DNA of 22,848 nt, from the IMG/VR virus record IMGVR_UViG_3300047673_000155, positions 1-22,848 of that record; one strand, written 5' to 3'. The translations under genes and the position numbers were made by a program. Position 1 is the stretch's first letter. The number at the start of each line of letters is the position of its first letter. The notes under the pieces are model-generated. The model had not been told where the DNA came from and did not search any database. It was given only the letters and a program-made list of their open reading frames with translations. The stretch comes from a virus. This document shows positions 13,636 through 22,061 of the stretch, piece after piece.

Positions 13636-14999
13636 GCGATCACTCCCGGTGACGTGACCAGATCGCGGAACGCTTTCTTCCGCGCGTGGCGCAGCGCACC
13701 GCTCGGCATCCTTCCGTTGAACTCGACGTCGATGAGTCTGCCGATTACATAATTCTTCGGGTCAGGCTGCGCTACGTGCTCCGTGATGACGCGGAGACCT
13801 GTAGCCTTGTCTTGCTCGATCGCGGTGTAGGTCACTGCCCTGCCGCTATGTGCGGCCCAGATAGCTGCGCGCTCGTACACCGACCAACCGCCACCGACAT
13901 CCGAGGGCACGCCGTCGAGCGAGACCATGACACCACCCAACGAGTTTTCGAATTGGCCGCCTGCATGGCCGGCGTACACCGCAGTGATCTCGACCGTCGC
14001 TGGGTCGGTCTGCTTGATCTTCAACCAGTCGGCCGAGCGCTTCTTCGAGTAGCGCGACGCTGCGTTCTTGAACACACCCCCTTCGAAGCCCGCGTCCATC
14101 CACGCGTCGCCCATAGCGAGCATCGCGGTCGCGTCATCACCGAACGACGTGTGCGACAGGTAGCGCACGTTTTCCGGCTCGTTGCCGCGGAAGTAAGCCT
14201 GCAGCTCCAGCAACCGATCTTCAAGCGCTGCGCCAACCACATCGCCGCCGCGCGTATCGTTGAACAGGTCGAACGGGATGATGTCGAAGCACTGCAGGAT
14301 CGTGGTCGACTTCAGGCTCTCGATGTTGACCGTGCGGCGCAGCTGCCCGATCGAGTCGAGGAAATCCACGCCCACGCCCTCAGCGTCGACCACGAGGTGC
14401 CGGCCGCCGAACACTTCAAGCACCTGCGGCTCCAGATGCTTCAGCGCCGGGATTTCGTTACCGCTGCGGGTGAAAAATGTCGCGCTGTTGTCGCGCACTA
14501 CGGCCAGCGAACGCATGCCGTCGAACTTGATCGAGCCGAGCCAGTTGGAACCCGGCTTGATGCGCTTCGCTTCGAACGGCTTGGCGAGCGCACAGGTGAA
14601 TACCGGGATGTGGAAGTCGAGACCGAGCTGGTTGATCGTCTTGATGCCGACGCCGCACTTCAGCTCCTTGTCGAGCGCGCGGTTCAGCAAGTCCACAGCG
14701 ATCTGGCTGTAGTGCTGGCCGAAGTTCATCAGCGCCGTCTTCGCAGCGTTGCCGGTGATCTCGCGTTGAGCGAGCGAGTCGAGCAGCGTGTAGCAGCCCT
14801 CATCCCATTCGCACTGACCGCCGCCCCACGCGACCTTGCCCTTCTGGCCGTAGGTGATGCTGGGGTCGAGCACGGCCATGATGTAGCGCCGCACGTTGTC
14901 GCCGGCGGGGCCGTTGTAGGAGAGCAGGCTTTTGACTTTAGATTCGAGAGCGCTGCCGCTGACTGATGCGAACTGGCTCAGGACGTCGTAGATACTCAT
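13632..14999 (-). CDS. ATP-dependent DNA ligase
   Basis: The protein has 455 residues and seals nicks using ATP. The nucleotidyltransferase core shows motif I KFDGMR at 158-163 (Lys158 is adenylated), motif III near VVDAEGVG, motif IV FEGGVFKN and motif V DWLKIK, followed by a C-terminal OB-fold region (ITAVYAGHAGG onward) ending near 455. The N-terminal 140 residues form a helical DNA-binding-type domain, as in T4 ligase (487 residues). ATG 14999 follows CAAAGGAACC at suitable spacing. It is encoded in the same block as the PolA, with the helicase directly upstream and 41 bases between, and would complete Okazaki-fragment processing. Confidence 0.96.
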   Translation of the reverse strand: MSIYDVLSQFASVSGSALESKVKSLLSYNGPAGDNVRRYIMAVLDPSITYGQKGKVAWGGGQCEWDEGCYTLLDSLAQREITGNAAKTALMNFGQHYSQIAVDLLNRALDKELKCGVGIKTINQLGLDFHIPVFTCALAKPFEAKRIKPGSNWLGSIKFDGMRSLAVVRDNSATFFTRSGNEIPALKHLEPQVLEVFGGRHLVVDAEGVGVDFLDSIGQLRRTVNIESLKSTTILQCFDIIPFDLFNDTRGGDVVGAALEDRLLELQAYFRGNEPENVRYLSHTSFGDDATAMLAMGDAWMDAGFEGGVFKNAASRYSKKRSADWLKIKQTDPATVEITAVYAGHAGGQFENSLGGVMVSLDGVPSDVGGGWSVYERAAIWAAHSGRAVTYTAIEQDKATGLRVITEHVAQPDPKNYVIGRLIDVEFNGRMPSGALRHARKKAFRDLVTSPGVIA

Positions 15000-15040
15000 T
15001 GCGGGTTCCTTTGGGTGGGTAAAGGAGTTGTGGGGGTGAA

Positions 15041-16555
15041 TCAGTAACCGATGATTGCGTCGAAACGGGCGCGGGTGACCGCCACGTACAGCGCTGTGTT
15101 GTACTCAAAGGTCGTGGGCATCTGCATCAGGTTCGGCAGATCGATCAGCGCGATGTCGAACGTGCTGCCCTGCGACTTGTGCGTGGTCATCGCGAACGTG
15201 TGGCGGATATCAGCGAAGCTGTTCTTGTAGAGCCACGCAGCGCCGCGCGCCTGCGTGTACTTTTCCTTCAGCTGGATGTTGCGCGGCTCGCGCTGGTGCT
15301 GATACTTCAGATCCTGCACTTCGGCGAACATCTCTCCGAGGCGCGAGTTCAGTGCGTTCATCAGCTTCGGCGTGTACACCTTCACGTAGTTGCCGAGGTC
15401 GTCCTTCAGGACCATCACGTAGCAGGTGAAGCCGGGGTACTTGTGGTGCTCGCCCATCTCGACGTGCTCGATCACCAGCTCCTCGCTCGTCACCAGATCG
15501 ACGTCCTTGCCGGTGTCGATGTTCTCGCCCTTGGTCGCGCTCTGCACGATCACGCGCTCGCCTACAGAGAACATCAGCGGCACCGACTCCGGGTATAGGT
15601 CGAAGTGGATCTCGCGGTTGTAGTCGAGCACAGCGCGGTTCATGTACGCGAGAATCCGCGCGTCGCGTCCTTCACGCTGCAGATCGAGCGCCATGCCGTA
15701 GAGGCGGTTGCGCTTGACCATCGAGTCGGGCAGCAGGTCCATCAGGTCGCTGACCTGCACGCGGTCTTCCTGCCCGAGAGAGCGGATGATGCGCTCCTGC
15801 TCGTCGACGGTCGGCGCAGCGAGGATGTCTTCAATGCGATTCTTGCGCCGGATGAACATCGACGCCTCGATCAGCGGGTTGCCCTCAGCCTGCCGGATGA
15901 TCTTCGTCATCGTGGCCTTCTGCGGCAGCGCGAACACGCGCGACATGCCAGCCTCCATCACCGGCTTCAGCTGACCGGGGTCGCCGACGAACAGCACCAG
16001 CGTACGGCCGCGGCTGTTCTGGATCGCCTGCAGCAGCATCTTCGAGTCGACCATCGACGCCTCGTCGACGATCAGCAGGTTCACGCCGTCGAACTTCGAG
16101 TAGCCGGTGCTGGAGATCTTCAGCTCGCCGTCATCGCTCTCGACCATGCGCAGCCCACAGATGCTGTGCAGGCTGCTGAACGTAGCGTTGACCACGCGCG
16201 CCTTGGCAATGGCGCGGACCTTCTCCTGCAGGATCGAGACCGCCTTGTTGGTCGGCGCTGTGACCGCGAGGTTCCAGTCGTGGGCCGACGCTTCCATGAT
16301 CAGCTCGCCGACGAGCACCGTCTTGCCGACGCCAGCGAAGCCGCGCAGCACGTAGTAGTCGTCGGGGTTGTCGGAGAACCACTCCTCGGAGTCCTCGGGC
16401 ATCCGGAAAGCAGGCTTCTTCCACTTGAGTTCGTCGCCGCCTTCCTGCCGCGGGTCGCGGCGCACCATCCAGGTGAGGATCTTGTCGAGTTCAGTCCGCT
16501 GTTCAGCGGACAAACCCTCATAGGACGCGACGGCGTCCTGGGTGATCGTGCTCAT
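15041..16555 (-). CDS. SF1 DNA helicase, Dda/RecD-like
   Basis: The protein has 504 residues. Superfamily 1B motifs appear in order: Walker A GFAGVGKT (72-79), motif Ia TAPTNKA (99-105), Walker B LIVDEAS (161-167), motif III GDPGQLKPV (191-199), an accessory region with a long insertion (about 380-430), motif V TTHKSQGSTFDIALID and motif VI YVAVTRARF near the C-terminus. This matches the 5'-3' helicase Dda of T4 (439 residues) and RecD-type helicases. It probably supports origin firing, fork restart or recombination. The start at ATG 16555 is fixed by GGGAG at 16562-16566. A short stem-loop lies just upstream of that site. The replicative hexameric helicase is not in this window. Confidence 0.94.
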   Translation of the reverse strand: MSTITQDAVASYEGLSAEQRTELDKILTWMVRRDPRQEGGDELKWKKPAFRMPEDSEEWFSDNPDDYYVLRGFAGVGKTVLVGELIMEASAHDWNLAVTAPTNKAVSILQEKVRAIAKARVVNATFSSLHSICGLRMVESDDGELKISSTGYSKFDGVNLLIVDEASMVDSKMLLQAIQNSRGRTLVLFVGDPGQLKPVMEAGMSRVFALPQKATMTKIIRQAEGNPLIEASMFIRRKNRIEDILAAPTVDEQERIIRSLGQEDRVQVSDLMDLLPDSMVKRNRLYGMALDLQREGRDARILAYMNRAVLDYNREIHFDLYPESVPLMFSVGERVIVQSATKGENIDTGKDVDLVTSEELVIEHVEMGEHHKYPGFTCYVMVLKDDLGNYVKVYTPKLMNALNSRLGEMFAEVQDLKYQHQREPRNIQLKEKYTQARGAAWLYKNSFADIRHTFAMTTHKSQGSTFDIALIDLPNLMQMPTTFEYNTALYVAVTRARFDAIIGY

Positions 16556-16566
16556 GTTTTTCTCCC

Positions 16567-16585
16567 GGCGACATTTTCAGTCGCC
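16567..16585 (-). other. Stem-loop directly upstream of helicase ribosome-binding site
   Basis: GGCGAC (16567-16572) and GTCGCC (16580-16585) pair around a 7-base loop; the stem abuts GGGAG that precedes the helicase ATG. It may tune helicase translation or simply occupy the 50-base gap after the nuclease gene. No T-run follows on the - strand, so termination is unlikely. Confidence 0.4.
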
Positions 16586-16605
16586 TCGAATCTGCTATCT
16601 GAATA

Positions 16606-17121
16606 CTAAAGGGTGTTATTGAACCAGGGTCTCAGCTCGGCGTCAAGCGCGGCCTTCGCAGTGGGGTACGAAGGCCAGCCGTCTGTTGCGAAGTCGCCCT
16701 TCGTCTGCTCGAAGAAGGGGTCAATCAGCATCGCCACCCACCGGTCGTTGTCCCCGGTGTGATGCACGAGCACCACGACGGGCACGCCAGCCAGAGAGCG
16801 GCGCTTCAGGCGGTTGATCTGCGGACGCGGGAAGTTCTTCGAGGGCAGCTTGTCGAAGCTGGTCTCCTTCACTTCGAGCGTCAGCAGCCTGCCGGTCCAC
16901 ATCATGTCGTAGTCGCCCACCACGGCCTTCACAACACCGCCCGCTTCACGCGTATCGACCGGGCGGTCCCAGGCGAACCCCATGCCGCGCTTCAGCTGCT
17001 CAGCCTTGAGCCACTGCTTCACGGCGTTCTCGCTCGCCTTACCCTTCTGGCCTTGCTTCTTGCGTCGCGCGCGGTCGTCGCGCCACGCAGTGAAGGCTGT
17101 GTTGTCGGCGGTTTCAGACAT
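16606..17121 (-). CDS. PD-(D/E)XK nuclease, possible Holliday-junction resolvase (RecU-like)
   Basis: The protein has 171 residues. A PD-(D/E)XK core is visible: Glu31 in KGKASENAVKQWL, Asp70 and Asp72 in VVGDYDMMW, ExK in LTLEVKET (Glu83, Lys85) and Gln101 in RPQINRL. This spacing and order match RecU-type resolvases and related DNA nucleases, and the basic N-terminus (RARRKKQGQKGK) fits DNA contact. It ends with a small alpha/beta tail (MLIDPFFEQTKGDF). The neighbours (helicase, ligase, SbcCD) support a recombination or junction-resolving role, but a general restriction-type or VRR-NUC-like nuclease cannot be excluded. It overlaps the previous gene by 8 bases (ATGTCTGA). Confidence 0.8.
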   Translation of the reverse strand: MSETADNTAFTAWRDDRARRKKQGQKGKASENAVKQWLKAEQLKRGMGFAWDRPVDTREAGGVVKAVVGDYDMMWTGRLLTLEVKETSFDKLPSKNFPRPQINRLKRRSLAGVPVVVLVHHTGDNDRWVAMLIDPFFEQTKGDFATDGWPSYPTAKAALDAELRPWFNNTL

Positions 17122-17383
17122 ACCGGAAGCGCCCCGACAATCCGGTGTGGAACTCGCCGTCCCAATCGAGCGGGTAGACGTCCTGCAGCGCTCGCTGGTT
17201 CGGCGTGCCTGCTGCGTCGACCACGTTCACATCGATCCTGAACGCCCGCGCCTCAGCGCTCCACTTCACCTCGCGGCTCGTGACCTTGACGGGCACCGGC
17301 GCCTTGCGCGAGTTCAGTTTGATCAGCACCTCGGTGCCCACTTCCGGCAGTCCTGCGCCGTTCCAGTTTTTCTTTACGCCCAT
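17114..17383 (-). CDS. Uncharacterised 89-residue beta-rich protein
   Basis: The protein starts VKKNWNGAGLPEVGTEVLIKLNSRKAPVPVKVTS, a pattern of a small beta-barrel (GT-x-V-L-I strand, basic loop, VKVTS strand), and then EARAFRIDVNVVDAAG and PLDWDGEFHTGLSGRFRYV. It has no catalytic motif or membrane span. It overlaps the zinc-finger gene by 10 bases and the nuclease gene by 8. It could bind nucleic acid or a partner, but no family is recognised. Overlaps on both sides are the main evidence that it is expressed. Confidence 0.7.
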   Translation of the reverse strand: MGVKKNWNGAGLPEVGTEVLIKLNSRKAPVPVKVTSREVKWSAEARAFRIDVNVVDAAGTPNQRALQDVYPLDWDGEFHTGLSGRFRYV

Positions 17384-17643
17384 GATTTCTGCCCCCGGTT
17401 ACCAATACGTTTTTCGTGGTCCTGCTGACACTCTGACTTTCCACCGCTGACGAGCGGCGGGCAGTAGAGCGTGCCCTTGTCGATGGATTCCCGGCAGTTG
17501 AGGCATACACCTGCTGCGAGATTTCTTTCTTCATGCTCCTTGCGCTCTCGGGCGATTTTTTCGGCGGCCTTGCGTTGAACTGACAAGCTCGCTGCCAGCT
17601 CAATCTCGACCGTGTCGTTTGCTGCATCTGCAATATCTGGCAT
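17374..17643 (-). CDS. Small treble-clef-like zinc-finger protein
   Basis: The protein has 89 residues. The first 45 are helical and charged (AAEKIARERKEHEERN). Then come C47-x2-C50 (CLNC), C61 (LYCPP) and C72 with QQDHEKR, which resembles the short phage zinc-finger proteins with a C-x2-C ... C-x3-C-x-D pattern (treble clef, DksA/TraR-like in style), but with a Gly/Ser-rich insertion (VSGGKS) between the last ligands. It is the first gene after a 64-base gap that contains a hairpin. DNA or RNA polymerase binding is possible; no function is assigned. Confidence 0.75.
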   Translation of the reverse strand: MPDIADAANDTVEIELAASLSVQRKAAEKIARERKEHEERNLAAGVCLNCRESIDKGTLYCPPLVSGGKSECQQDHEKRIGNRGQKSWA

Positions 17644-17671
17644 CTCTGAACCCCATATATCTTGTGGAATA

Positions 17672-17687
17672 CCCGGTCTTTGCCGGG
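17672..17687 (-). other. Short hairpin in gap between two small genes
   Basis: CCCGG (17672-17676) and CCGGG (17683-17687) pair around a 6-base loop in the 64-base gap 17644-17707. The stem is short and no T-run follows in the direction of transcription, so it is a weak terminator at best. It lies 28 bases before the zinc-finger gene start. Confidence 0.35.
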
Positions 17688-17707
17688 CATTCGTATCGTA
17701 CTCCGAA

Positions 17708-17893
17708 CTACTTTAGCGCTCTATAGATCCACGGCGTACCGTTCGGGCTATAGGTCACCAGCTCGCCCTGCTGAAGCACGGGCACAGCACGGCTGTTCGG
17801 GCGGCCCGGTTGCAGGTGAGCGATGCGGCGCACTTCCTCGCGACCATTGGCGACCACCAGAACCTCGGTGAAGATGTCGTACCTACGCTGCAT
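17708..17893 (-). CDS. Small 61-residue protein after DNA polymerase
   Basis: ATG 17893 lies inside the last codons of the polymerase gene (11-base overlap) and follows GGGGGTG at good spacing. The protein is basic at its start (QRRYDIFTEVLVVANGREEVRRI) and ends TPWIYRALK. No family is recognised. The length of the overlap and the ribosome site support translation. It is followed by the 64-base gap with a hairpin, so it may end a local segment of the transcript. Confidence 0.6.
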   Translation of the reverse strand: MQRRYDIFTEVLVVANGREEVRRIAHLQPGRPNSRAVPVLQQGELVTYSPNGTPWIYRALK

Positions 17894-20800
17894 GCTTCAC
17901 CCCCGAATCGTTCGCTGCGTGTTGCGGCCAGAGCTGGTCGATTGCACCCTGGATCTTGTCGGTGCTCGGCACCTCGCCGATCTCGATCAGGTTCAGGAAG
18001 TCGTGGCCGATGCCGATGCTCGACTCGATCGGGATAGTCATGTTTGCGTACTGCATCGTCATCAGTGCGTGCAGCTCCTGCGTGAACTTGACGATATCAC
18101 CGCGACCGACGCTGAACACCAGCTCGTCGTGCACCACGCCGATGAACGTTGCGTCGTAACGAACCAGCAACTTCGCGCGCCAGATCCGACCCATCGCGAG
18201 CTTCGTCATCTCGGCGCAGCTGCCCTGAATGACGAAGTTCACCGCCTGACGCTCGGCCCGGCTGCGAATCCACCATTCCGACGATGCGAACGCGCTCGCG
18301 AGATGGCGCCGGCCGCCGAGCAGCGTGAGGCTGTAGCCCTGGCGCTTGGCCTGCGGAATGATCTCCTCCTTTTTCCATTCTTCCGCGCGCCAGAACGTGC
18401 CGTGCTTTGCGTCGAGATAGGCTTGCGCTTCTTCTTCCGGAACCATCAGCGTTGCAGCCATCTTCGGGGCCATCGCGCCGTACTCCGAAGCGAAGTTCGT
18501 CGTCTTGGCCTTTTTGCGCAGCGCCTTGATCTGCTTGTGCAGCGGGTGGTTCACGTCCTTCTCGACCGCAGCGAACCACTCGTACGTGACTTCCTCGTTG
18601 ACCTCGATCTCCTTGGTCTGAGCCTTGCGCTGCGTGATCGACACGCCGGTGAGGTGGTGCATATCGCGCTTGTTGTCGCCCACGAAGCACGACGTCATCG
18701 CTTCGTCGCCTGACGCGTCGGCGATCACGCGCAGCTCCTGCGCCTTGAAGTCGAGCGCCACAATCGCTGCGTCGTGGTGGTGTGGCTTGATCGTCGCGCG
18801 GAAGTCGCCCTTCTCGCCCTTCGGCCATTGCGCCTTGTTCGGCTTGTTCGGCGCGAACCGGCGCGTCACCGTGCGGCACTGACCGTCGCTGCCATGCACG
18901 CTGCCATCCATCCAGTGCGGCAACGCACGGTACGGGCGGTAATACATCTTGCGCCGCGTGCCGACGGCTCGCATGTCGTGGATTGCGTCGAGCATCGCGA
19001 CTTCCGTCGGGTGCGTTTCGCTGTCGTAGAACTTCGCCGACGCAATCGCGAGCGCGTCGGTCTTCGGCGTGCCCACAGCGCTACGGCCCTGCTCCGCCTT
19101 CATTGCCTTGGTCGGGCGGTTGCGAGCGCGCACAGGCAGACTCATGACTTCGTACAGCAGCCGGGACATCTGCTTCGGGCTGTCGCTGTTCAGCTCGGGC
19201 TCGCCCTTATAGAAGCGCCGCACGTACGCTTCGACGTGAGACATGTTGCCGTCGGCAGTCTTGATTGCAGCGTCGTACAGGTCAGCCAGCGTCGCCGCGT
19301 CGTCGTTCTCGCGCATCACTGCGGTGATCTTCGACGGCGTGCGCGCCTTGCACTCCAGCTCGACGCCGGTAACGATCTGATACATCACCTTCATCGACGC
19401 GGGTTCGAGCGTCACAGCGGGCAGCTCGACGCCGTCCCACTTCTTCTCGATCAGGTACGAGCGCAGTTTCGCCCACGCTGCGTCGTAGAGCTTGTCGTCT
19501 GCACGCTCCTGCTTGCGCATTTCTTCGCGGCTGAAGTTGACGCCAGTGATGAAGCCCGCCGCGCTCAGGTACGCTGCGTCGATCTCGACCTCGCGGTACA
19601 GGTCGAACGTACGCTCCAGCTGCATCACGATCTCGTAGTAGTTGCGCAGCGCCGCGGTGACGATCGTGTCGTCGGTGCCGTATGCAAACGCCTCCTGCGG
19701 CGTGAGCTGGTTCATCTTGCGGCCCTGCGTCACTTCCTCGTACGAGACCTGCTCATAGCCCAGCACCATCTGCGCCTGCTGCTTGAGGCCGAGCGACACG
19801 TTCTCGTCGACGTAGCTCGCCATGAAGAACGTGTCGTCGATGCGCGGCATGAAGCCGTTGTCGAACTGATCGTCGCCGTCCGTCCACTCGATCAGGTTCA
19901 TGAACCACACCGGCAGTTCGAACGCGCTGTTGTGTACAGGGAAGCGAATCTCCACGTCCTCGCGGATGAGTCGCGCGAGGAACTGGTACAGGTTGTGCAT
20001 CGAGATGTTTTTGTCGGTCTTGTGGTTGACCGTCAGGTACAGCGTTTTCTCGGTGTTCTCGCCGTAGGTCACACCCATGCTGACAATCTTCGAAGCCAGC
20101 ACATCGACGCCGCCTGCGCGCTTCTTCGCAACAGCTTCCTGCGGATCTTCGTCCTCGTCGTCGCTCTCGATCTCCTCGACATAGTCCGGGTCGTTCACCT
20201 GCGCGAGCCACTCATCGGACTCAGGGGGCGTCGCCGTTTCCAGGTCGAGCGTGACATACGGCGACTTCCGGATGTCGGCCCACAGTTTGCTCGCCATGAA
20301 CTGCGCGAAGTTACCGCTGGTCACGAGCTTGCGCAGCTGATACCAGTGATCGAAGCGCTCGTCCTTGGGCTCGCCTTCCGGCTTCTCCGTCACCATGCCG
20401 ACGTCCCACTGCAGCTCCTTGCCCGGCTGGCCGATCTCCGCATCGAAAAACTGCACGCACTGGTAGCAACGGCGCACGACGTCCTTGTGTTCGAGCAGCT
20501 TGGCGAGAGGCTTGAAGTCCGCAGCTGCGACCTCGATCGACTTCCAGTCGGCCTTCACGATGACGTCTTCCAGCTCGCGCATGCCGTCGGCGTCTGCCGC
20601 GCAGTACAGGTCGGTGAACGCTGCCACGCCAAAGCCGTGCGCGCCGGGCAGCGTGTCGCTCTTGTCGCCGACCAGCGCCTTGTACAGGCGGTTGAATTCG
20701 AGCGGCCACGGCCCGAGCGGATTCTCGTTCGGGTCGATGACCTTCGACTGGTAGCGGATCTTCACGTCGGGCAGCGTCGCGAGGATCAGCATGTCACCGT

Positions 20801-21245
20801 CGTCGGCCACGCCGACGCGCGGACCCTGCAGGTTCTTCATCAGGTACGCGAACACGTCGTCGGCCTCGCGGCCGTCGAGCTTCACGAACACGCTGCCCAG
20901 TCGCTTGAAGAACTCGACGACCTTGTTCTCCATCAGCAGGTACTGCTCCAGCTGCTCGGGCGGCTTTTCCTTCTTCTGCTTGTAGCCTGCGAAGATGTTG
21001 CGGCGCAGCTGCGAGCCGTTCTCGCCTTCGCGGATGAAGATGATGTCCATCGGCGTGGCGTCGTGCTCGCGCAGCGTTTTCTCGACGCTGTTCAGGAAGT
21101 TCTCGAAGCCGTATTGCCAGCCGTTGACATGCTCGGACTTCTCGTTGAACGTGACCTTGAAGCCGAACTCCTTATCCTGGCCGGCGAAGTAGCAGCGCTT
21201 GGCGACGCTGCTGAGGTCGTAGACGATGCGGGTGCGCTTACGCAT
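17883..21245 (-). CDS. polA: DNA polymerase I family, with 5' nuclease and proofreading domains
   Basis: The protein has 1120 residues, longer than bacterial Pol I (about 930). The 5' nuclease (FEN) domain spans residues 1-300: IVYDLSS (Asp10), GREADDV (124-130), DDGDML and LVGDKSDTLPG (191-201), so its metal ligands are largely intact. The proofreading domain has DLE (about 334-336), NSAFELPVW and YGTDD (about 522-526), with a very acidic insertion after ExoI (ESDDEDEDPQ, about 355-370). The polymerase has motif A LDFKAQELR (about 830), motif B TTNFASEYG (about 915-923, Phe at the dideoxy-discriminating position) and motif C VVHDELVF (about 1038). All three activities look functional. It is the likely replicase, able to remove primers or flaps and leave nicks for the ligase. 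ATG 21245 follows GGAGG and overlaps the kinase stop by 8 bases. Confidence 0.96.
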   Translation of the reverse strand: MRKRTRIVYDLSSVAKRCYFAGQDKEFGFKVTFNEKSEHVNGWQYGFENFLNSVEKTLREHDATPMDIIFIREGENGSQLRRNIFAGYKQKKEKPPEQLEQYLLMENKVVEFFKRLGSVFVKLDGREADDVFAYLMKNLQGPRVGVADDGDMLILATLPDVKIRYQSKVIDPNENPLGPWPLEFNRLYKALVGDKSDTLPGAHGFGVAAFTDLYCAADADGMRELEDVIVKADWKSIEVAAADFKPLAKLLEHKDVVRRCYQCVQFFDAEIGQPGKELQWDVGMVTEKPEGEPKDERFDHWYQLRKLVTSGNFAQFMASKLWADIRKSPYVTLDLETATPPESDEWLAQVNDPDYVEEIESDDEDEDPQEAVAKKRAGGVDVLASKIVSMGVTYGENTEKTLYLTVNHKTDKNISMHNLYQFLARLIREDVEIRFPVHNSAFELPVWFMNLIEWTDGDDQFDNGFMPRIDDTFFMASYVDENVSLGLKQQAQMVLGYEQVSYEEVTQGRKMNQLTPQEAFAYGTDDTIVTAALRNYYEIVMQLERTFDLYREVEIDAAYLSAAGFITGVNFSREEMRKQERADDKLYDAAWAKLRSYLIEKKWDGVELPAVTLEPASMKVMYQIVTGVELECKARTPSKITAVMRENDDAATLADLYDAAIKTADGNMSHVEAYVRRFYKGEPELNSDSPKQMSRLLYEVMSLPVRARNRPTKAMKAEQGRSAVGTPKTDALAIASAKFYDSETHPTEVAMLDAIHDMRAVGTRRKMYYRPYRALPHWMDGSVHGSDGQCRTVTRRFAPNKPNKAQWPKGEKGDFRATIKPHHHDAAIVALDFKAQELRVIADASGDEAMTSCFVGDNKRDMHHLTGVSITQRKAQTKEIEVNEEVTYEWFAAVEKDVNHPLHKQIKALRKKAKTTNFASEYGAMAPKMAATLMVPEEEAQAYLDAKHGTFWRAEEWKKEEIIPQAKRQGYSLTLLGGRRHLASAFASSEWWIRSRAERQAVNFVIQGSCAEMTKLAMGRIWRAKLLVRYDATFIGVVHDELVFSVGRGDIVKFTQELHALMTMQYANMTIPIESSIGIGHDFLNLIEIGEVPSTDKIQGAIDQLWPQHAANDSGVKHAA

Positions 21246-21858
21246 GCTGGGCCTCCAGCTTGCGGCACATCGTGCCGAGCATCACACCGACTTCGAGCGC
21301 GAGGCGGTCCACGCTGCCGGTGTTGCTCAGTGTGAAGTCGCCGTCCTTGCACGCTACGCCGCGGGTGCTTCGGTGGCCGCCGCCGTCACCAGCTGCGCGA
21401 CCGCGCACCGGGCCGTCGAGATGCACGACGAAGCTGTTGGGCAGCGACCTCACCCACTCCGACTCGATCTCGCCGATCGGGTCTGTGAGGTCCGTGATGA
21501 CGATCACGGGGCCGCGGCTGATGTCATCGCCGCCATGTAGCGATTGCCACGTAGCGTCGGCCGTACGCACCCAAAAGTCAGCGCCGAACTTATCCTGGTA
21601 GATATCGGCCGTCGTCTGGTACATCTGGCGCGGCGTGATGCACCACACCGGATGCGTGAGCCCCTTGTGGGTGTCGTCGAGCCACTCGTCGCTCAGGCCG
21701 AACGCAGCTTGCGCAGCCTTCTTCACGGGGCCTGCGAACGCGAGGCGATGCGGCGACAGCGTGTTATTCGTCGCAGCTTGCTGGATCAGTCTGTAGACGG
21801 TGTCCTTGCCGACACCGTGCGGGCCGGTCAAAGCGATGGTCATGCTGGGGAGGTACAT
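21238..21858 (-). CDS. Deoxynucleoside monophosphate kinase (T4 gp1-like)
   Basis: The protein has 206 residues. The P-loop GPHGVGKDT (12-20) and the later VITDLTDPIGEIESEW and SNTGSVDRL segments match the phage dNMP kinase family, where the aspartate-containing strand and the C-terminal N-x-G-S/T-x-x-D-L turn are conserved. It would phosphorylate dNMPs (including dTMP from ThyA) to dNDPs. A Gly-rich lid (AAGDGGGHRS) lies near residue 155. ATG 21858 is supported by AAGGAGACC; an ATG 15 bases later lacks this. It overlaps the upstream small gene by 19 bases and the polymerase start by 8, so nucleotide supply and synthesis are coupled. Confidence 0.88.
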   Translation of the reverse strand: MYLPSMTIALTGPHGVGKDTVYRLIQQAATNNTLSPHRLAFAGPVKKAAQAAFGLSDEWLDDTHKGLTHPVWCITPRQMYQTTADIYQDKFGADFWVRTADATWQSLHGGDDISRGPVIVITDLTDPIGEIESEWVRSLPNSFVVHLDGPVRGRAAGDGGGHRSTRGVACKDGDFTLSNTGSVDRLALEVGVMLGTMCRKLEAQHA

Positions 21859-22061
21859 GCGGTCTCCTTGTTCGTTTCATTCAGTGCGATGCACATCGCC
21901 TTCGCGTCGTTCCTGTCGTGGCACTCGGCCACGGCGTAGAAACGCCACGCTTCGGGCGTGTACGGGTTGCCCATCGAGTCGCGGGTCGTATCAACGACCG
22001 TCGCCTGGAAAGCGCTGTAGCCGGCCTGGGAGCCTTCGATAACCTTGAATCGCTCAGCCAT
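21840..22061 (-). CDS. Small conserved phage protein (FKVIEGSQ ... ATVVDTT type)
   Basis: The protein has 73 residues. ATG 22061 shares a base with the stop of the exonuclease gene (TGATG), and longer upstream extension would lie inside that gene. The sequence RFKVIEGSQAGYSAFQATVVDTTRD, then RFYAVAECHDRNDAKAMCIALNETN resembles a family of 60-80 residue phage proteins of unknown function that occur near replication genes. It is predicted as one beta-hairpin pair and a final helix. There is no zinc site. It overlaps the kinase start by 19 bases. The role is unknown. Confidence 0.7.
   Translation of the reverse strand: MAERFKVIEGSQAGYSAFQATVVDTTRDSMGNPYTPEAWRFYAVAECHDRNDAKAMCIALNETNKETACTSPA

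Noticed and set aside
13686-14966. 426-codon + strand open frame opposite the ligase
   Set aside because: It has the same Arg/Val/His-rich shadow composition and no recognisable motif; the - strand ligase motifs are clear.
17644-17707. TATAT-containing gap considered as a promoter for the zinc-finger gene
   Set aside because: A TATAT string is present on the - strand, but no -35 partner at normal distance is visible, so it was not called.
18774-21335. 853-codon + strand open frame
   Set aside because: It is antisense to the DNA polymerase in a GC-rich region, has a biased Arg/Val/His/Leu composition, and shows no domains. It is a compositional shadow.
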